This document shows, piece after piece, positions 17,044 through 25,764 of a DNA stretch of 30,037 nucleotides. Under the pieces are notes generated by a model. It ran no database searches. It worked only from the letters and a program-made list of their open reading frames with translations, and was not told the DNA's origin. Source of the stretch: Nitrospirota bacterium (GTDB taxonomy: Bacteria > Nitrospirota > Nitrospiria > Nitrospirales > Nitrospiraceae); NCBI GenBank assembly GCA_016222925.1, contig JACRQB010000174.1, positions 1 through 30,037 on the forward strand, read 5' to 3'. A program made the position numbers and the translations under genes. Position 1 is the stretch's first letter. Every line of letters starts with the position of its first letter.

Positions 17044-18533
17044 TGTGCTCCCCGAAAATCACCAGGCCATAAACAGTCGGGCAAGACGCGCAGTTCCCCA
17101 TCCGGGGGACTGGAAGGATCTCGGTATTTCAAGGCTTGAAGTCCACACGCTTTCACCAGCGTCATCCAGGCCTGACACCTTTCTTTCAGACGCCTCTCAT
17201 GGTCGATCTGCGCATAGGCCTCGCAATCCAGGAGGACCAGCAGCATATTCGGTCGGCCTCTGCCTCGGATCGTAGCTTTCAACTCCTCCAAAAATTCGCT
17301 GTGCGTTTCCTCGGGAGCCTGAGCCACGTTGAACATAACCGCGGCGCACAGGCCTCGATCCGGGTCGGCCGGAAAGTGTGGATGGCGGTCGCCGTATTGG
17401 ACCGAGCTCCCTACATGGATGTCGGCCAGAACGCCGAAGGCATCGCTGAGGAATGTCATCAGTCGATCTTCCTCCTTCACGCGATGGCTATAGGCCAGCA
17501 CCTCGACGAACAACCCTTTTCCGCGATAGGGATTCAGCAGACGCTGAAAATAAGGCTCGTTGCTCGGCATGTGCACATCGGCAGCCAGACGGGTCTTGCG
17601 AAACCATGCGGTCACGGCTAACACCGTTCGCGGTAGGACAATGAACAGCACCGCCGTCATCGCCCAGAAATGAATCCAGACCGCCGCATTGGCCATGGCC
17701 GCGCCTCGCAGCTCGGCGATGGCTTCCACGCTTGGCATGGGGATCCTCAACAGCCAACTCGCCGGTGCGAATAAAAAGGAGAGGAACATGTGGACTCCCT
17801 CGGCCTCCATGAACGTGCTGTCCCATCCGGCCTTGTACAGAAAACTGAAGCCTCGCAGATAGAGCCCCGCCATCACACCGATCGCCAGTGCAGCCGCAGC
17901 CGCATGGAGCAGGCTGCGGGCATGGGTGATCAATAGGTCGCGACCGCTCTGAAGTAGGTGCGCGGCATAGGACGCAAGCGATGCTGCGATCCATTGTACT
18001 TCGTCGGGACTCTGCGCACGATCAGACCGAAGTCTGCTGAGCCGCCCCTTCACGACCAGTCCCAAGAGCCATTCCACCAACCCCGGTAGGCCTGGCTGCG
18101 ACCGATCTCGTGACGGTCGGGGTACAACCATGTTGTAGAGCAAACCGATATAGGCCACCGCATTCCAGAGCAAGAGCGTGAGAAGAGGAAAATTCAGGAG
18201 GTTAATGTGGCCAGTTGGTCCGATAGGGTCGGCGAGGAAGCCTCCCACCAGAGCACAGCCGATCAGCAACGTGACCGGAATCTTGATCCGTAGGGCGGCG
18301 AAAGCTGAGTTGAACACAGGATGCTTCTGCGTCAGCCGATCGACAATGTGCTCGGCCCGTTCAATAACCCGAGCTTCACCAGCCCGCATTGGATCCTCTG
18401 CGGCCGAGCGGTCTCTCGGATCGTCTCCATGCCGAGGCAGCTCCCGTTCGTACCGCAAGATAAACTTGTGGTCGGGGTCATGTTCTTCGCAGGCCTGAGC
18501 CAGGAGCACCTTGGCAAGCTGGGCAAACGTCAT
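17040..18533 (-). CDS. DUF2868 family membrane protein
   Basis: A 497-residue protein with a soluble N-terminus (about 100 residues). Hydrophobic segments follow at roughly 105-125 (IPVTLLIGCALVGGFLADP) and 135-160 (LLNFPLLTLLLWNAVAYIGL), then near 210, 245 and 295. A soluble C-terminal domain of about 180 residues includes LLVLLDCEAYAQIDHERRLK. It matches what I know of DUF2868 proteins, which are regularly encoded just before a DUF3482 GTPase. Here the stop codon overlaps the GTPase start by 4 bases. The function of the pair is unknown; a membrane-bound GTPase module is the common view. This member looks intact although its partner is broken. It starts 6 bases after the small gene upstream. 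Confidence 0.85.
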   Translation of the reverse strand: MTFAQLAKVLLAQACEEHDPDHKFILRYERELPRHGDDPRDRSAAEDPMRAGEARVIERAEHIVDRLTQKHPVFNSAFAALRIKIPVTLLIGCALVGGFLADPIGPTGHINLLNFPLLTLLLWNAVAYIGLLYNMVVPRPSRDRSQPGLPGLVEWLLGLVVKGRLSRLRSDRAQSPDEVQWIAASLASYAAHLLQSGRDLLITHARSLLHAAAAALAIGVMAGLYLRGFSFLYKAGWDSTFMEAEGVHMFLSFLFAPASWLLRIPMPSVEAIAELRGAAMANAAVWIHFWAMTAVLFIVLPRTVLAVTAWFRKTRLAADVHMPSNEPYFQRLLNPYRGKGLFVEVLAYSHRVKEEDRLMTFLSDAFGVLADIHVGSSVQYGDRHPHFPADPDRGLCAAVMFNVAQAPEETHSEFLEELKATIRGRGRPNMLLVLLDCEAYAQIDHERRLKERCQAWMTLVKACGLQALKYRDPSSPPDGELRVLPDCLWPGDFRGAQ

Positions 18534-18539
18534 GGGCGG

Positions 18540-18761
18540 CTAATTATATTTTCGCTGTTCACAATCGAGACGTGCAGGATCACCGGCTTTCCTCACACTC
18601 ATGCCTCTCTTGGCCTCCATCTCGTCCACAAACACTTTCGCCATGCCATAATTCAGGGCATTATCGGGACCTAAAACAGTTCCGTCAATGATAGGTTCAA
18701 GACGGCGTCGCGCTTCGTGAAACGCAGAAGTTCGTCCGTCCATTGGGCAAAGACGGTACAT
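18540..18761 (-). CDS. Small hypothetical protein upstream of DUF2868
   Basis: A 73-residue frame ending 6 bases before the DUF2868 start, so probably in the same transcript. The sequence is polar and helical (AFHEARRRLEPIIDGTV, NYGMAKVFVDEMEAKRG) and matches no family I know. The ribosome site is odd: AGGAGGT sits directly against ATG 18761 with no proper spacing, while the next in-frame ATG (18743, giving 67 residues) is about 19 bases away. Either the gene is poorly translated or the start is non-standard. Confidence 0.45.
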   Translation of the reverse strand: MYRLCPMDGRTSAFHEARRRLEPIIDGTVLGPDNALNYGMAKVFVDEMEAKRGMSVRKAGDPARLDCEQRKYN

Positions 18762-19096
18762 ACCTCCTCAACAGAACACCGACAGCAGTCCTACATTGCC
18801 TGATTGACTTCGATGACAGCAAGATCACAGTGATCAGACCCCACCTTGGTTATATACGTACGTATTGCTGTATCGTTTTGGCTCTCAAGGCGTATCGATT
18901 GAGATACCATCCGCAACCAGAATGTTTGACGGAGTCGACTGTTCGCTGGCAAGGAACGTGGGAAAGTCTCGCTATTAATGGCCTCAATCGCCTCAACCTC
19001 GTCGCAGTTTTCATCTTGGCATCATCATTGCGTGTGGAACTGGTACAGGACGAGCAGAATCATCCGTGCTCGTCCAATTATCAAGGAGGAATCACC
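18762..19096. promoter_or_regulatory. Divergent control region with palindromes and 5' UTR hairpin
   Basis: This spacer separates the leftward DUF2868 group from the rightward zinc-ribbon gene. It contains GATCACAGTGATC (18823-18835, a palindrome around one base) and ATACGTACGTAT (18854-18865, a perfect 12 bp palindrome), both plausible operator sites. A 9 bp hairpin, GGACGAGCA (19048-19056) with TGCTCGTCC (19067-19075), ends 8 bases before the AAGGAGGA ribosome site of the zinc-ribbon gene. I cannot place -10/-35 boxes with confidence. The long frame running through here from 18743 is not convincing as protein until ATG 19097. Confidence 0.45.
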
Positions 19097-19318
19097 ATGA
19101 CATGCACGAGATGCAGCGGCTTGATGGTTGAGGATCACTTACTGGATATGAAAGAAAGTTATGTGCCGATGTGGATGCGGGGTCTGCGCTGCGTAGTCTG
19201 CGGCAATATCGAGGATCCCCTCATCCATTATAATCGGATGATGCACGAGGCTCGAAGAATCAGAAGGCGCGCGTCGCGTGTGGCGCAACCAGTGCTTCGG
19301 CCGGCAGAAGCGGCATAG
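19097..19318 (+). CDS. Small zinc-ribbon protein
   Basis: A 73-residue protein starting MTCTRCSGLMVEDHLLDM, with CxxC at residues 3-6 and a second CxxC (CVVCGN) about 30 residues later. This is a typical four-cysteine zinc ribbon, followed by a basic, arginine-rich tail (HEARRIRRRASR). AGGAGGA lies 6-7 bases upstream of the ATG, a strong ribosome site that decides this start against the longer open frame. Proteins of this look are, from memory, common in Nitrospira and uncharacterised. The basic tail suggests nucleic-acid contact; this is inference. Confidence 0.75.
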   Translation: MTCTRCSGLMVEDHLLDMKESYVPMWMRGLRCVVCGNIEDPLIHYNRMMHEARRIRRRASRVAQPVLRPAEAA

Positions 19319-19645
19319 TTGGAATATGAAGCGACGCAACGTGCTCGCCATGGCTCGCCCCCCGTTCGCCCGGCAGTAACAGACAGGCACGGGCCATCGG
19401 CTGCGCATCCAACGCCGCGTGAGACTGCCGCCGGCAGGGTTCCCTCACGAGGAGCTGAGAATCGACAGTCAAAAGCCAATCGCGCAGAGGACTATTGAGC
19501 TCCATTGACCACTGCTAAGATCCTCCGGCGAAACGAGATGTAGGAAGAACCTGTTGCTCGGGCGATTCGACTACTGAGACGGGCAGACTCAGCTAAGGGT
19601 AGAATTGTTTTCCTGAGACCTGGACCTTAACAGAGGAGTTCCTCT
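19319..19645. other. Intergenic region upstream of the large accessory gene
   Basis: About 325 bases without a supportable gene. TAGAAT near 19599 could be a -10 element for the downstream gene, but I see no good -35 match. AGAGGAG at 19632-19638 is the ribosome site for ATG 19646. Confidence 0.4.
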
Positions 19646-19810
19646 ATGAAACGTTTAAGCGACCTCACTGATTACGTATCAATTCTCCCCTACGCGAGCG
19701 AGATTTTTGGCGTATATCAGCCATTAATCGGGTGGAAGTCCAAGCGAATCGAAGCGCGCTTCGGTGATGGCCTCGCCCAGGACAAACGGCAAAAAAAGGC
19801 GCTCAGATAG
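19646..19810 (+). CDS. N-terminal segment of the large accessory protein, separated by a frameshift
   Basis: A 54-codon frame with a strong ribosome site (AGAGGAG, 7 bases upstream of the ATG). It reads MKRLSDLTDYVSILPYASEI then FGVYQPLIGWKSKRIEARF, and stops at TAG 19808-19810. It runs into an A7 tract (19791-19797) where skipping one base joins DKRQK to RRSDSVLLDT of the next frame. The large frame's own first start (GTG 19764) has no ribosome site and lies inside this one. This is most simply the true start of the large protein, reached by a +1 change in frame, by polymerase slippage, or lost through mutation or sequence error. Confidence 0.65.
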   Translation: MKRLSDLTDYVSILPYASEIFGVYQPLIGWKSKRIEARFGDGLAQDKRQKKALR

Positions 19811-22310
19811 TGTCTTACTGGATACCATTTCGCAAAGACTCCCTCCCCACGAACAGATTAAGGATGATGAGTGGGCGCAACATCTTACTGAAGAGCGCCT
19901 CAACATTTACCTAGTCGAGTTTGTTCATCCCCACTATCGCCGCAGCTTCACCGATCTCTGCACGGAACTCCATCAGTTCGGTGGCCATCTAACGCGTGAC
20001 AAGATGACGATCGAATCTTTGAAGTCGTCGGTTTCTCAACAATTGAACTACGAGTCAGCCTTGGCTGGAGCCCTCCACTTGTTGTTTGCGGAAAAACAAT
20101 TCAGTACGATCAAGGACCTGTTCTTCTCAACGCTGTCGCAAAGCCAAACCGCGCTCGCATTGGCCAAAATTCTTTCGGCAACGAATAGCGCGGACGCCTA
20201 CCTAGCTCTCGACAACCTTGACCCCAAAAATCAAGAACATATACGGAGTGTGGCGCTCTCTCCGATTAGCGTGGTGCATTTATATCGTCAGTTCTTCTTC
20301 GAACTTGACACGTTTCTAGGAACACCAGTGAGCCATGTGTGGATGAGCCCCGGCTCGACGGTGGAGCTAATCGAAACCCATACGACAAGAACCCTCGTAG
20401 AGCGCACGGTAGAGACTTCACTTGAAACCACCATAAAATCAGAACAGTCGAGAACCGACAAAGAAGAGCTGTCTGACGCCACGAAAGAAGACAACAAACA
20501 AGATATCAAGCTTGGGGCGAGCGTGACGGCCAAATACATGTCCATTACGGCGACAGGCAGCTTTGACTTTGCCTCTTCCCAGCAAACTTCACGAGAGAAG
20601 TCGTATAAAAGAATGCGAGAGCAGTCAGAAAAGCTCTCTTCCGAGATTCGCAAGAACTACAAATCCACTTTCAAGATAGTGACGGAAACAACTGACACAT
20701 CGAGCAAACGCTATGTTCTTAGCAACACGACCGACAAACTTATCAACTATGAACTGCGCCGAAAGATGCGCCAGGTAGGGGTACAAGTACAAGACATCGG
20801 GACATATCTCTGTTGGCAATCCTATGTTGATGATCCAGGTGCCGCATTGGGTGTGGCAGAGCTCGTTCATATCGCCAAGAAGCCCGACCTAGAGGATCCT
20901 CCCCATCCAGACAAAATTGTTCCTCAAAAGGACTTTTCACAGGAAATCCAGCCCGTTCGAATTCCATTTGTGCCGACCAATGATCACGATGACCGCGGAG
21001 AGGATTATGACTATGGAGCCGAACGGAACGAAGATGATGAAGAGGACAAGTACCGTATTCAATGGGAGTTCCCTCAAACGGTCTCGTGCGACAAACCCGA
21101 ATATGAGTTCCATGACGTTCAGCTCCAGGTTACTGATGGCAATGCGGTTGTGGAGGTTCGCGACAAAAAGGCAGAAGGAAACAGGGGCAGCTTCACCATC
21201 ATTCTGAAGCATGTGCATTTCGGTGATCGCGATGCCATCATGGTAAAACCGACAATTTTCTGGAAGTCGACCCAGGACGTTACGAAATTGGAGGAGGAGA
21301 ACGCAAAACAGTTAAAAGAATTCAAGGTTAAAGAAGCGAAAGCCTATCACGACGCGTTCATCGTTGCCGCCAAAGACCGTGTGAAGTTAGCCAGCAAGAT
21401 CGGCCAACGTCCGTCAGACGAGTTACGTGAAGAGGAGCGCATCGTCGTCTATCGCAAGCTCGTCCAAGAGATGCTGATGAAAGGCATTGCCCTTCCTGAT
21501 GACGCTACTCGACATGTTGTCGCTGAACTGATCAATAATATCTTCGATGTCGATAAGATGCTGTATTTCGTGGCTCCCGAATGGTGGCGTCCTCGGCTTC
21601 ATCAAAGTCACCAGAGTTTAGGCCAATACGCGGGACCGACAGCTAATGCCGTTCAATCTACGCTCGGTAGTCTAAACGTGTCGAAATCGCTAGCGGTGAA
21701 AATTGCGGCTGTTCCGGCCTTCGCCAAGAGCGTTCTAAGCACCGCCTTGGGCAGCGCACAAAGAGAGACGCCGCTGAACGAGCATGTCGTGGGGTGGGGA
21801 GGGACCAAGGAGAACCGTGAAGACAACTACTACATTACGGAAGACTCCGACCCTGCAAAATTGGGAAGTTCGCTTGGCTGGCTATTGCAGCTCGATGGCG
21901 ACAATATGAGAAATGCCTTTTTAAATGCGCCTTGGGTAAAGGTCGTCATCCCTATCAGGCCAGGGAAGGAGGAAGCGGCAGGCAATCCACTCGATGGACA
22001 AAAACTCCTCGATGTTATTTTCGACTTGGGGAAGAAGATTAAGCAGAAGCATGAGGAGGGGATCAAGCTTGGCAAATACCCCAAACCACAAGAGCTTGAT
22101 AAACCAGAATTAGTAGACAACGACAACACTGTTACTTCAACCCCGATTGACAGGGTCTATGAACATGGCTTTTACCCGCTCAAAGGAGGATTCAAGGCTA
22201 AAGTTGAGCAAAACTACGACATGGTCGCCCAATGGATAGAAGTCCTGCCTACGGACCAAGTCGTGCCGGTTGAAGTAAAGTATGACCCAAAGACAGGACG
22301 ACAGATGTAA
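19764..22310 (+). CDS. Large unrecognised accessory protein
   Basis: An 848-codon frame (about 885 if joined to the segment before it). The N-terminal 190 residues are helical (LTEERLNIYLVEFVHPHYRR). Residues about 195-370 have an unusual layout: threonine/glutamate-rich strands (SPGSTVELIETHTTRTLVER), a short small-residue beta stretch (LGASVTAKYMSITATGSFDF), then a long polar helix (REKSYKRMREQSEKLSSEIR) and ELRRKMRQVGVQVQDIGTYL. An acidic linker follows (about 407-429), then beta-rich and helical regions and a C-terminus ending KYDPKTGRQM. There is no signal peptide and no catalytic motif I recognise. The alternation of strand, hydrophobic pair and long helix recalls pore-forming or fibre-like structural proteins, which is speculation. 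It is lower in GC than the core genes and adjoins a glycosidase gene. Confidence 0.75.
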   Translation: MMASPRTNGKKRRSDSVLLDTISQRLPPHEQIKDDEWAQHLTEERLNIYLVEFVHPHYRRSFTDLCTELHQFGGHLTRDKMTIESLKSSVSQQLNYESALAGALHLLFAEKQFSTIKDLFFSTLSQSQTALALAKILSATNSADAYLALDNLDPKNQEHIRSVALSPISVVHLYRQFFFELDTFLGTPVSHVWMSPGSTVELIETHTTRTLVERTVETSLETTIKSEQSRTDKEELSDATKEDNKQDIKLGASVTAKYMSITATGSFDFASSQQTSREKSYKRMREQSEKLSSEIRKNYKSTFKIVTETTDTSSKRYVLSNTTDKLINYELRRKMRQVGVQVQDIGTYLCWQSYVDDPGAALGVAELVHIAKKPDLEDPPHPDKIVPQKDFSQEIQPVRIPFVPTNDHDDRGEDYDYGAERNEDDEEDKYRIQWEFPQTVSCDKPEYEFHDVQLQVTDGNAVVEVRDKKAEGNRGSFTIILKHVHFGDRDAIMVKPTIFWKSTQDVTKLEEENAKQLKEFKVKEAKAYHDAFIVAAKDRVKLASKIGQRPSDELREEERIVVYRKLVQEMLMKGIALPDDATRHVVAELINNIFDVDKMLYFVAPEWWRPRLHQSHQSLGQYAGPTANAVQSTLGSLNVSKSLAVKIAAVPAFAKSVLSTALGSAQRETPLNEHVVGWGGTKENREDNYYITEDSDPAKLGSSLGWLLQLDGDNMRNAFLNAPWVKVVIPIRPGKEEAAGNPLDGQKLLDVIFDLGKKIKQKHEEGIKLGKYPKPQELDKPELVDNDNTVTSTPIDRVYEHGFYPLKGGFKAKVEQNYDMVAQWIEVLPTDQVVPVEVKYDPKTGRQM

Positions 22311-22347
22311 CACCATACACTCGGTGCTCGGTCAGATCTCATAATTT

Positions 22348-22371
22348 CTCGCCTTTGCAAATAAAGGCGAG
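22348..22371. repeat. Perfect 9 bp hairpin between accessory genes
   Basis: CTCGCCTTT (22348-22356) and AAAGGCGAG (22363-22371) enclose the loop GCAAAT. There is no T tract after it on the + strand, so termination is uncertain. It may attenuate read-through from the large gene or stabilise an mRNA end. Confidence 0.5.
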
Positions 22372-22423
22372 CGTGCCCCTTATGCTGTCGTTATTGCCCC
22401 CAAGACACGGAGCATAGAGTTTC

Positions 22424-23644
22424 ATGAAAGTTGGATTTAACTATCCGATGTCTTTCAATAGGTTCGGGGCAGACATCGGACCGAATCCACATTGTTCACT
22501 GCGGCAATGGGTAACAGAGCAATCGCTTGTCGCCAAAGGAGCCGTAGGGAGCGTACCGCTTCCCCCACTTTTCGAGAATCTTGACCGTAATCTCGCCAAT
22601 CTAAAAAAAATGGGGATTTATGTCGTGCGGTTTTTCCTCTTGGCGAATGGCTTCAACTGGCTCGGTCATGGCCCAATTCTCAGAGGGCATAACGGCCCGA
22701 ATTCAACACTGCCGTATCACAATTGGGAGTTTTCCCCTTTATTGAGTTTGGATCCGCGGTTTGCTCTTCATTTCGAAAAGCTGCTCGTGAGTTTCCGCAA
22801 CGCTGAACTACTCATTATTCCGTCCCTCATAAGCTTTGAATTTACTGGCAACAGCAGAATGCGGGATGAAAAAGGCTTGGCGCCAGGGGGACGAGCTGAT
22901 TGCATTAAGGACGCCGGCAAGCGGCAAATATTTTTGGGCACGGTATTGAATACTCTGCTCAATGCCTCAGCTCGATATAAACAACAGATTTATGCTTGGG
23001 AAGTAATCAATGAGCCTTACTGGTGTTACTCGCCAATTGGTCCGCTCTCTAAAGCACCTAGCGATGTTATGAAGGCCAACCCAGATACACTTGTGGGTTT
23101 TGCTAGGCATCCGGAGGTCGATCAGGACGAAATGAATACATTCATCGGAGAAGCAATTCAGTTGATCAACGCAAAAGGCTTCCCATCAACCGTGGGGCAT
23201 AGATTTTTTCGAGATTTAGAAGAAAGAAAATCGTTGGATTGGCAGACTTTTAAACCGCCACAGAGTTACCTCTACTATGCGGGAAGCAAACCCCAGTTTC
23301 ACTATTATGCAAAGCCGGCGTTGGGATTTGGAGATCCCTACCAGATCAAGGATCAAGGTCTCTTTAATGCGGTAGCAGGAGGAATTTCCCCCAAGCCATT
23401 TCTGGGAGAATTTGATTCTGACCTAAACAGTTTTGGGAATCCCTGGCCCGAGCTACAGGGTAATGACACCACGTTAAGGCGGTTGCGGTTACTTGAAAGT
23501 CAGGGTTGTGAACTCGCATTGCTCTGGCCGGATAAAGGGACGCCTTCAAAAGATGATCGGCCTGACCCTATCAAATTAGCTTCTGTCACCCGCCAGGCTA
23601 TCGTTAATTTTACTGGCGGAACGATGCCACCTCCAAACGAATGA
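22424..23644 (+). CDS. Clan-A (GH5-like) glycoside hydrolase
   Basis: A 406-residue protein with the features of a retaining TIM-barrel glycosidase: AWEVINEPYW, with acid/base E197 in the N-E-P motif; QFHYYA, with H293; and FLGEFDSD, with likely nucleophile E329. The N-terminus KVGFNYPMSFNRFGADIGPN and ENLDRNLANLKKMGIYVVRF fit strand 1 and helix 1. The barrel is complete, but the substrate cannot be read from sequence. No secretion signal is present, which is unusual for GH5-like enzymes that act on outside polysaccharides. GGAG lies about 11 bases upstream of the ATG. It is 113 bases after the large accessory gene on the same strand, and the low GC matches that gene, so both were probably acquired together. 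Confidence 0.8.
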   Translation: MKVGFNYPMSFNRFGADIGPNPHCSLRQWVTEQSLVAKGAVGSVPLPPLFENLDRNLANLKKMGIYVVRFFLLANGFNWLGHGPILRGHNGPNSTLPYHNWEFSPLLSLDPRFALHFEKLLVSFRNAELLIIPSLISFEFTGNSRMRDEKGLAPGGRADCIKDAGKRQIFLGTVLNTLLNASARYKQQIYAWEVINEPYWCYSPIGPLSKAPSDVMKANPDTLVGFARHPEVDQDEMNTFIGEAIQLINAKGFPSTVGHRFFRDLEERKSLDWQTFKPPQSYLYYAGSKPQFHYYAKPALGFGDPYQIKDQGLFNAVAGGISPKPFLGEFDSDLNSFGNPWPELQGNDTTLRRLRLLESQGCELALLWPDKGTPSKDDRPDPIKLASVTRQAIVNFTGGTMPPPNE

Positions 23645-23901
23645 CCGCACAGGATACCCCTCCACGCTGACAGATCCCCCGAAAACAACGGCACTTAATA
23701 ATGAGAGCCGCTCGATGGCTTCCGCGGTCTTCGACGAACGAAAGACCGTACGCAACCAAGCGCAATAGCGGATTGCAAGATCCGACACTCACCCTGAAGC
23801 TTTGTCGAGTTGCAAGAAATTCGCGCAACTTCCAGGACTGAAGGCATACCGTGAAGTACGACGGCACTTCTCACAGGTAGGAGCGTCGAAATCGCGTATG
23901 G

Positions 23902-25764
23902 CTATTGCTCTCCATTGACGATGGCCAACACCCGCCGACCGTAGCGTTCCGCTTTCATCTCGCCGATACCCGGAATCTCTAACAAGGCTGCCGGCGTCCC
24001 CGGCTTGTAGCCAGCAATGGCCTTCAACGTTTTATCGTGAAAAATCAGGAACGGCGCCACTCCTTCTTCCTCGGCCAGTTCAGAACGGAGTTGCCTGAGC
24101 CGTTCAACCAGTTGTCGATCCGGCATTGACGCCTGAGCGATGCCTACGAAGGCGGCAGACGAGCGACGCGGCTTGTTCGCCGATACATCGACCTGAGGTT
24201 CCTCTCCCTGTGGCAATGCCACCGCACAAATCCCTTGCAGTACCTCTCGCCCCATCGATGTCAATTCGAGAGTGGGATACTCGGTACCCTCGATTCGAAG
24301 ATACCCTGACTGAATGAGGTTCTTCACCAGACCAGTCACAACCGGCTTGGTCTGTGCCCGACAGATACCGTATGTCGGACAGTTTTCTGCGCCAGAGGCC
24401 ACCAGCGCTTTTGAACGGCTCCCACGAAGCATGTCGACGATGCGGCCCATGCCGAACCGCCCCATGCACCAGGACACGGTTTCCAAGATGGCCTTCGCGG
24501 AAACCTCGGTTGTGTGTGAGATCGAGCGGCCAGGCTGTTGCACCGGCGCGACACAACGATCGCACAGGCCGCAAGGGCCCAACGCCAGCTCGGCGTCGTC
24601 GCTGAAGTACTCAAGAATCGCGAGCTGCCGGCAGGTCGACGTCGAAACATACCCCAACATTTCTTGAAGAAGCGTCTTCATTCGCCCAGCGCGACCGGTA
24701 CCCTCAGGATCTTTTGATGCCTGCTCGATAAAGTATTCTTGCGTGGCCAGATCACGCTCATGGAACAACAAGGCGCACGCCGCAGATCGTCCATCGCGAC
24801 CGGCACGCCCCACCTCCTGGTAATAGGCCTCGAGACTTCCGGGAATGTCAAAATGGACGACCAATCGGACGTCCGGCTTATCGATGCCCATGCCGAAGGC
24901 ATTGGTCGCGGCCAGGATTCGCACCGTTCCTCGGCGAAACTCCTCATGGACCATTCGACGTTCCTCATCCGAAAGACCGGCATGGTAATAGCCGACCGAG
25001 GGGTGGGATTGTCCCAGCCATGCCGCGACCTCCTCCACGGCTCGGCGAGTAGCGCAATAGACGAGGATCGTCCCCTTCTCCGTCTCGCGAACCAAGCGTC
25101 CCAGCGTCGACAGCTTGTCTTGGCGAGACTGAGAGAGATGAACGGAGAGGGCGAGGTTGGTCCGACGAAACCCTGCGACGAGTCGAAATGGATCGCGAAG
25201 CGACAGCCGTTGGCAGAGATCCGTCTGCACACGAGCAGTGGCTGTGGCTGTCAGCGCCAGACAGGGAGGGCTCGTGAGTTCCTGCCGCAGGCGACCGATC
25301 TTGAGGTAATCGGGCCTAAAATCATGGCCCCACTGGGAAATACAGTGCGCTTCGTCGACTACCAGCAACGAGACCCAGAGGGAACGCAACAACCGGAGAA
25401 ATCCCTCATGTTGCATCCGTTCCGGTGCCACGTACAGCAGCTGCAGCCGCCGCTGCTGGAGCTCCTGCATCACGCGGTTCTTTTCAATTCCGGTGAGGCT
25501 GGAGTGAAACGCCGCGGCGGCAATCTTCCGTTGCTTCATGGCCGTCACCTGATCCTGCATCAACGCAATGAGTGGAGAAATCACCAGCGTCAGCCCTGGC
25601 AAGAGGGTCGCCGGCAACTGATAACAGAGCGACTTCCCCTGCCCGGTCGGCATGACCGCCATCGCATCGCGCCCCGCTAACACGGCACGGATCACGGCTT
25701 CTTGGCCTGGCCGAAACGTGGCAAAGCCGAATCGCTCGCTGAGCTGTCGAGTGAGATCATCCAC
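23902..25764 (-). CDS. recQ: ATP-dependent DNA helicase RecQ
   Basis: A 620-residue 3'-5' DNA helicase of recombination and replication-fork repair. It shows the Q motif region FGFATFRPGQEAVI, Walker A MPTGQGKS (residues 38-45), the DEAH box VVDEAHCISQWGHDFRP, motif III TATATARVQ, and motif VI in QEVGRAGRDGRSA. A zinc site follows, with a cysteine in TSTCRQL and then CGLCDRC. A winged-helix RQC region comes next, and an HRDC domain closes the protein (LVERLRQLRSELAEEEGVAP, then LLEIPGIGEMKAERYG). The length is standard for full RecQ. The ribosome site is weak (TTCCCTGTGG before the ATG). It stands alone, convergent with the glycosidase gene. Confidence 0.96.
   Translation of the reverse strand: MDDLTRQLSERFGFATFRPGQEAVIRAVLAGRDAMAVMPTGQGKSLCYQLPATLLPGLTLVISPLIALMQDQVTAMKQRKIAAAAFHSSLTGIEKNRVMQELQQRRLQLLYVAPERMQHEGFLRLLRSLWVSLLVVDEAHCISQWGHDFRPDYLKIGRLRQELTSPPCLALTATATARVQTDLCQRLSLRDPFRLVAGFRRTNLALSVHLSQSRQDKLSTLGRLVRETEKGTILVYCATRRAVEEVAAWLGQSHPSVGYYHAGLSDEERRMVHEEFRRGTVRILAATNAFGMGIDKPDVRLVVHFDIPGSLEAYYQEVGRAGRDGRSAACALLFHERDLATQEYFIEQASKDPEGTGRAGRMKTLLQEMLGYVSTSTCRQLAILEYFSDDAELALGPCGLCDRCVAPVQQPGRSISHTTEVSAKAILETVSWCMGRFGMGRIVDMLRGSRSKALVASGAENCPTYGICRAQTKPVVTGLVKNLIQSGYLRIEGTEYPTLELTSMGREVLQGICAVALPQGEEPQVDVSANKPRRSSAAFVGIAQASMPDRQLVERLRQLRSELAEEEGVAPFLIFHDKTLKAIAGYKPGTPAALLEIPGIGEMKAERYGRRVLAIVNGEQ

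Noticed and set aside
18743..19096. Upstream extension of the zinc-ribbon gene to 18743
   Set aside because: The 118 extra residues show no domain, and a strong ribosome site lies directly before ATG 19097.
23645..23901. Minus strand frames in the gap between the glycosidase and recQ
   Set aside because: They overlap one another and the end of the glycosidase, with no ribosome site or domain; treated as spacer.
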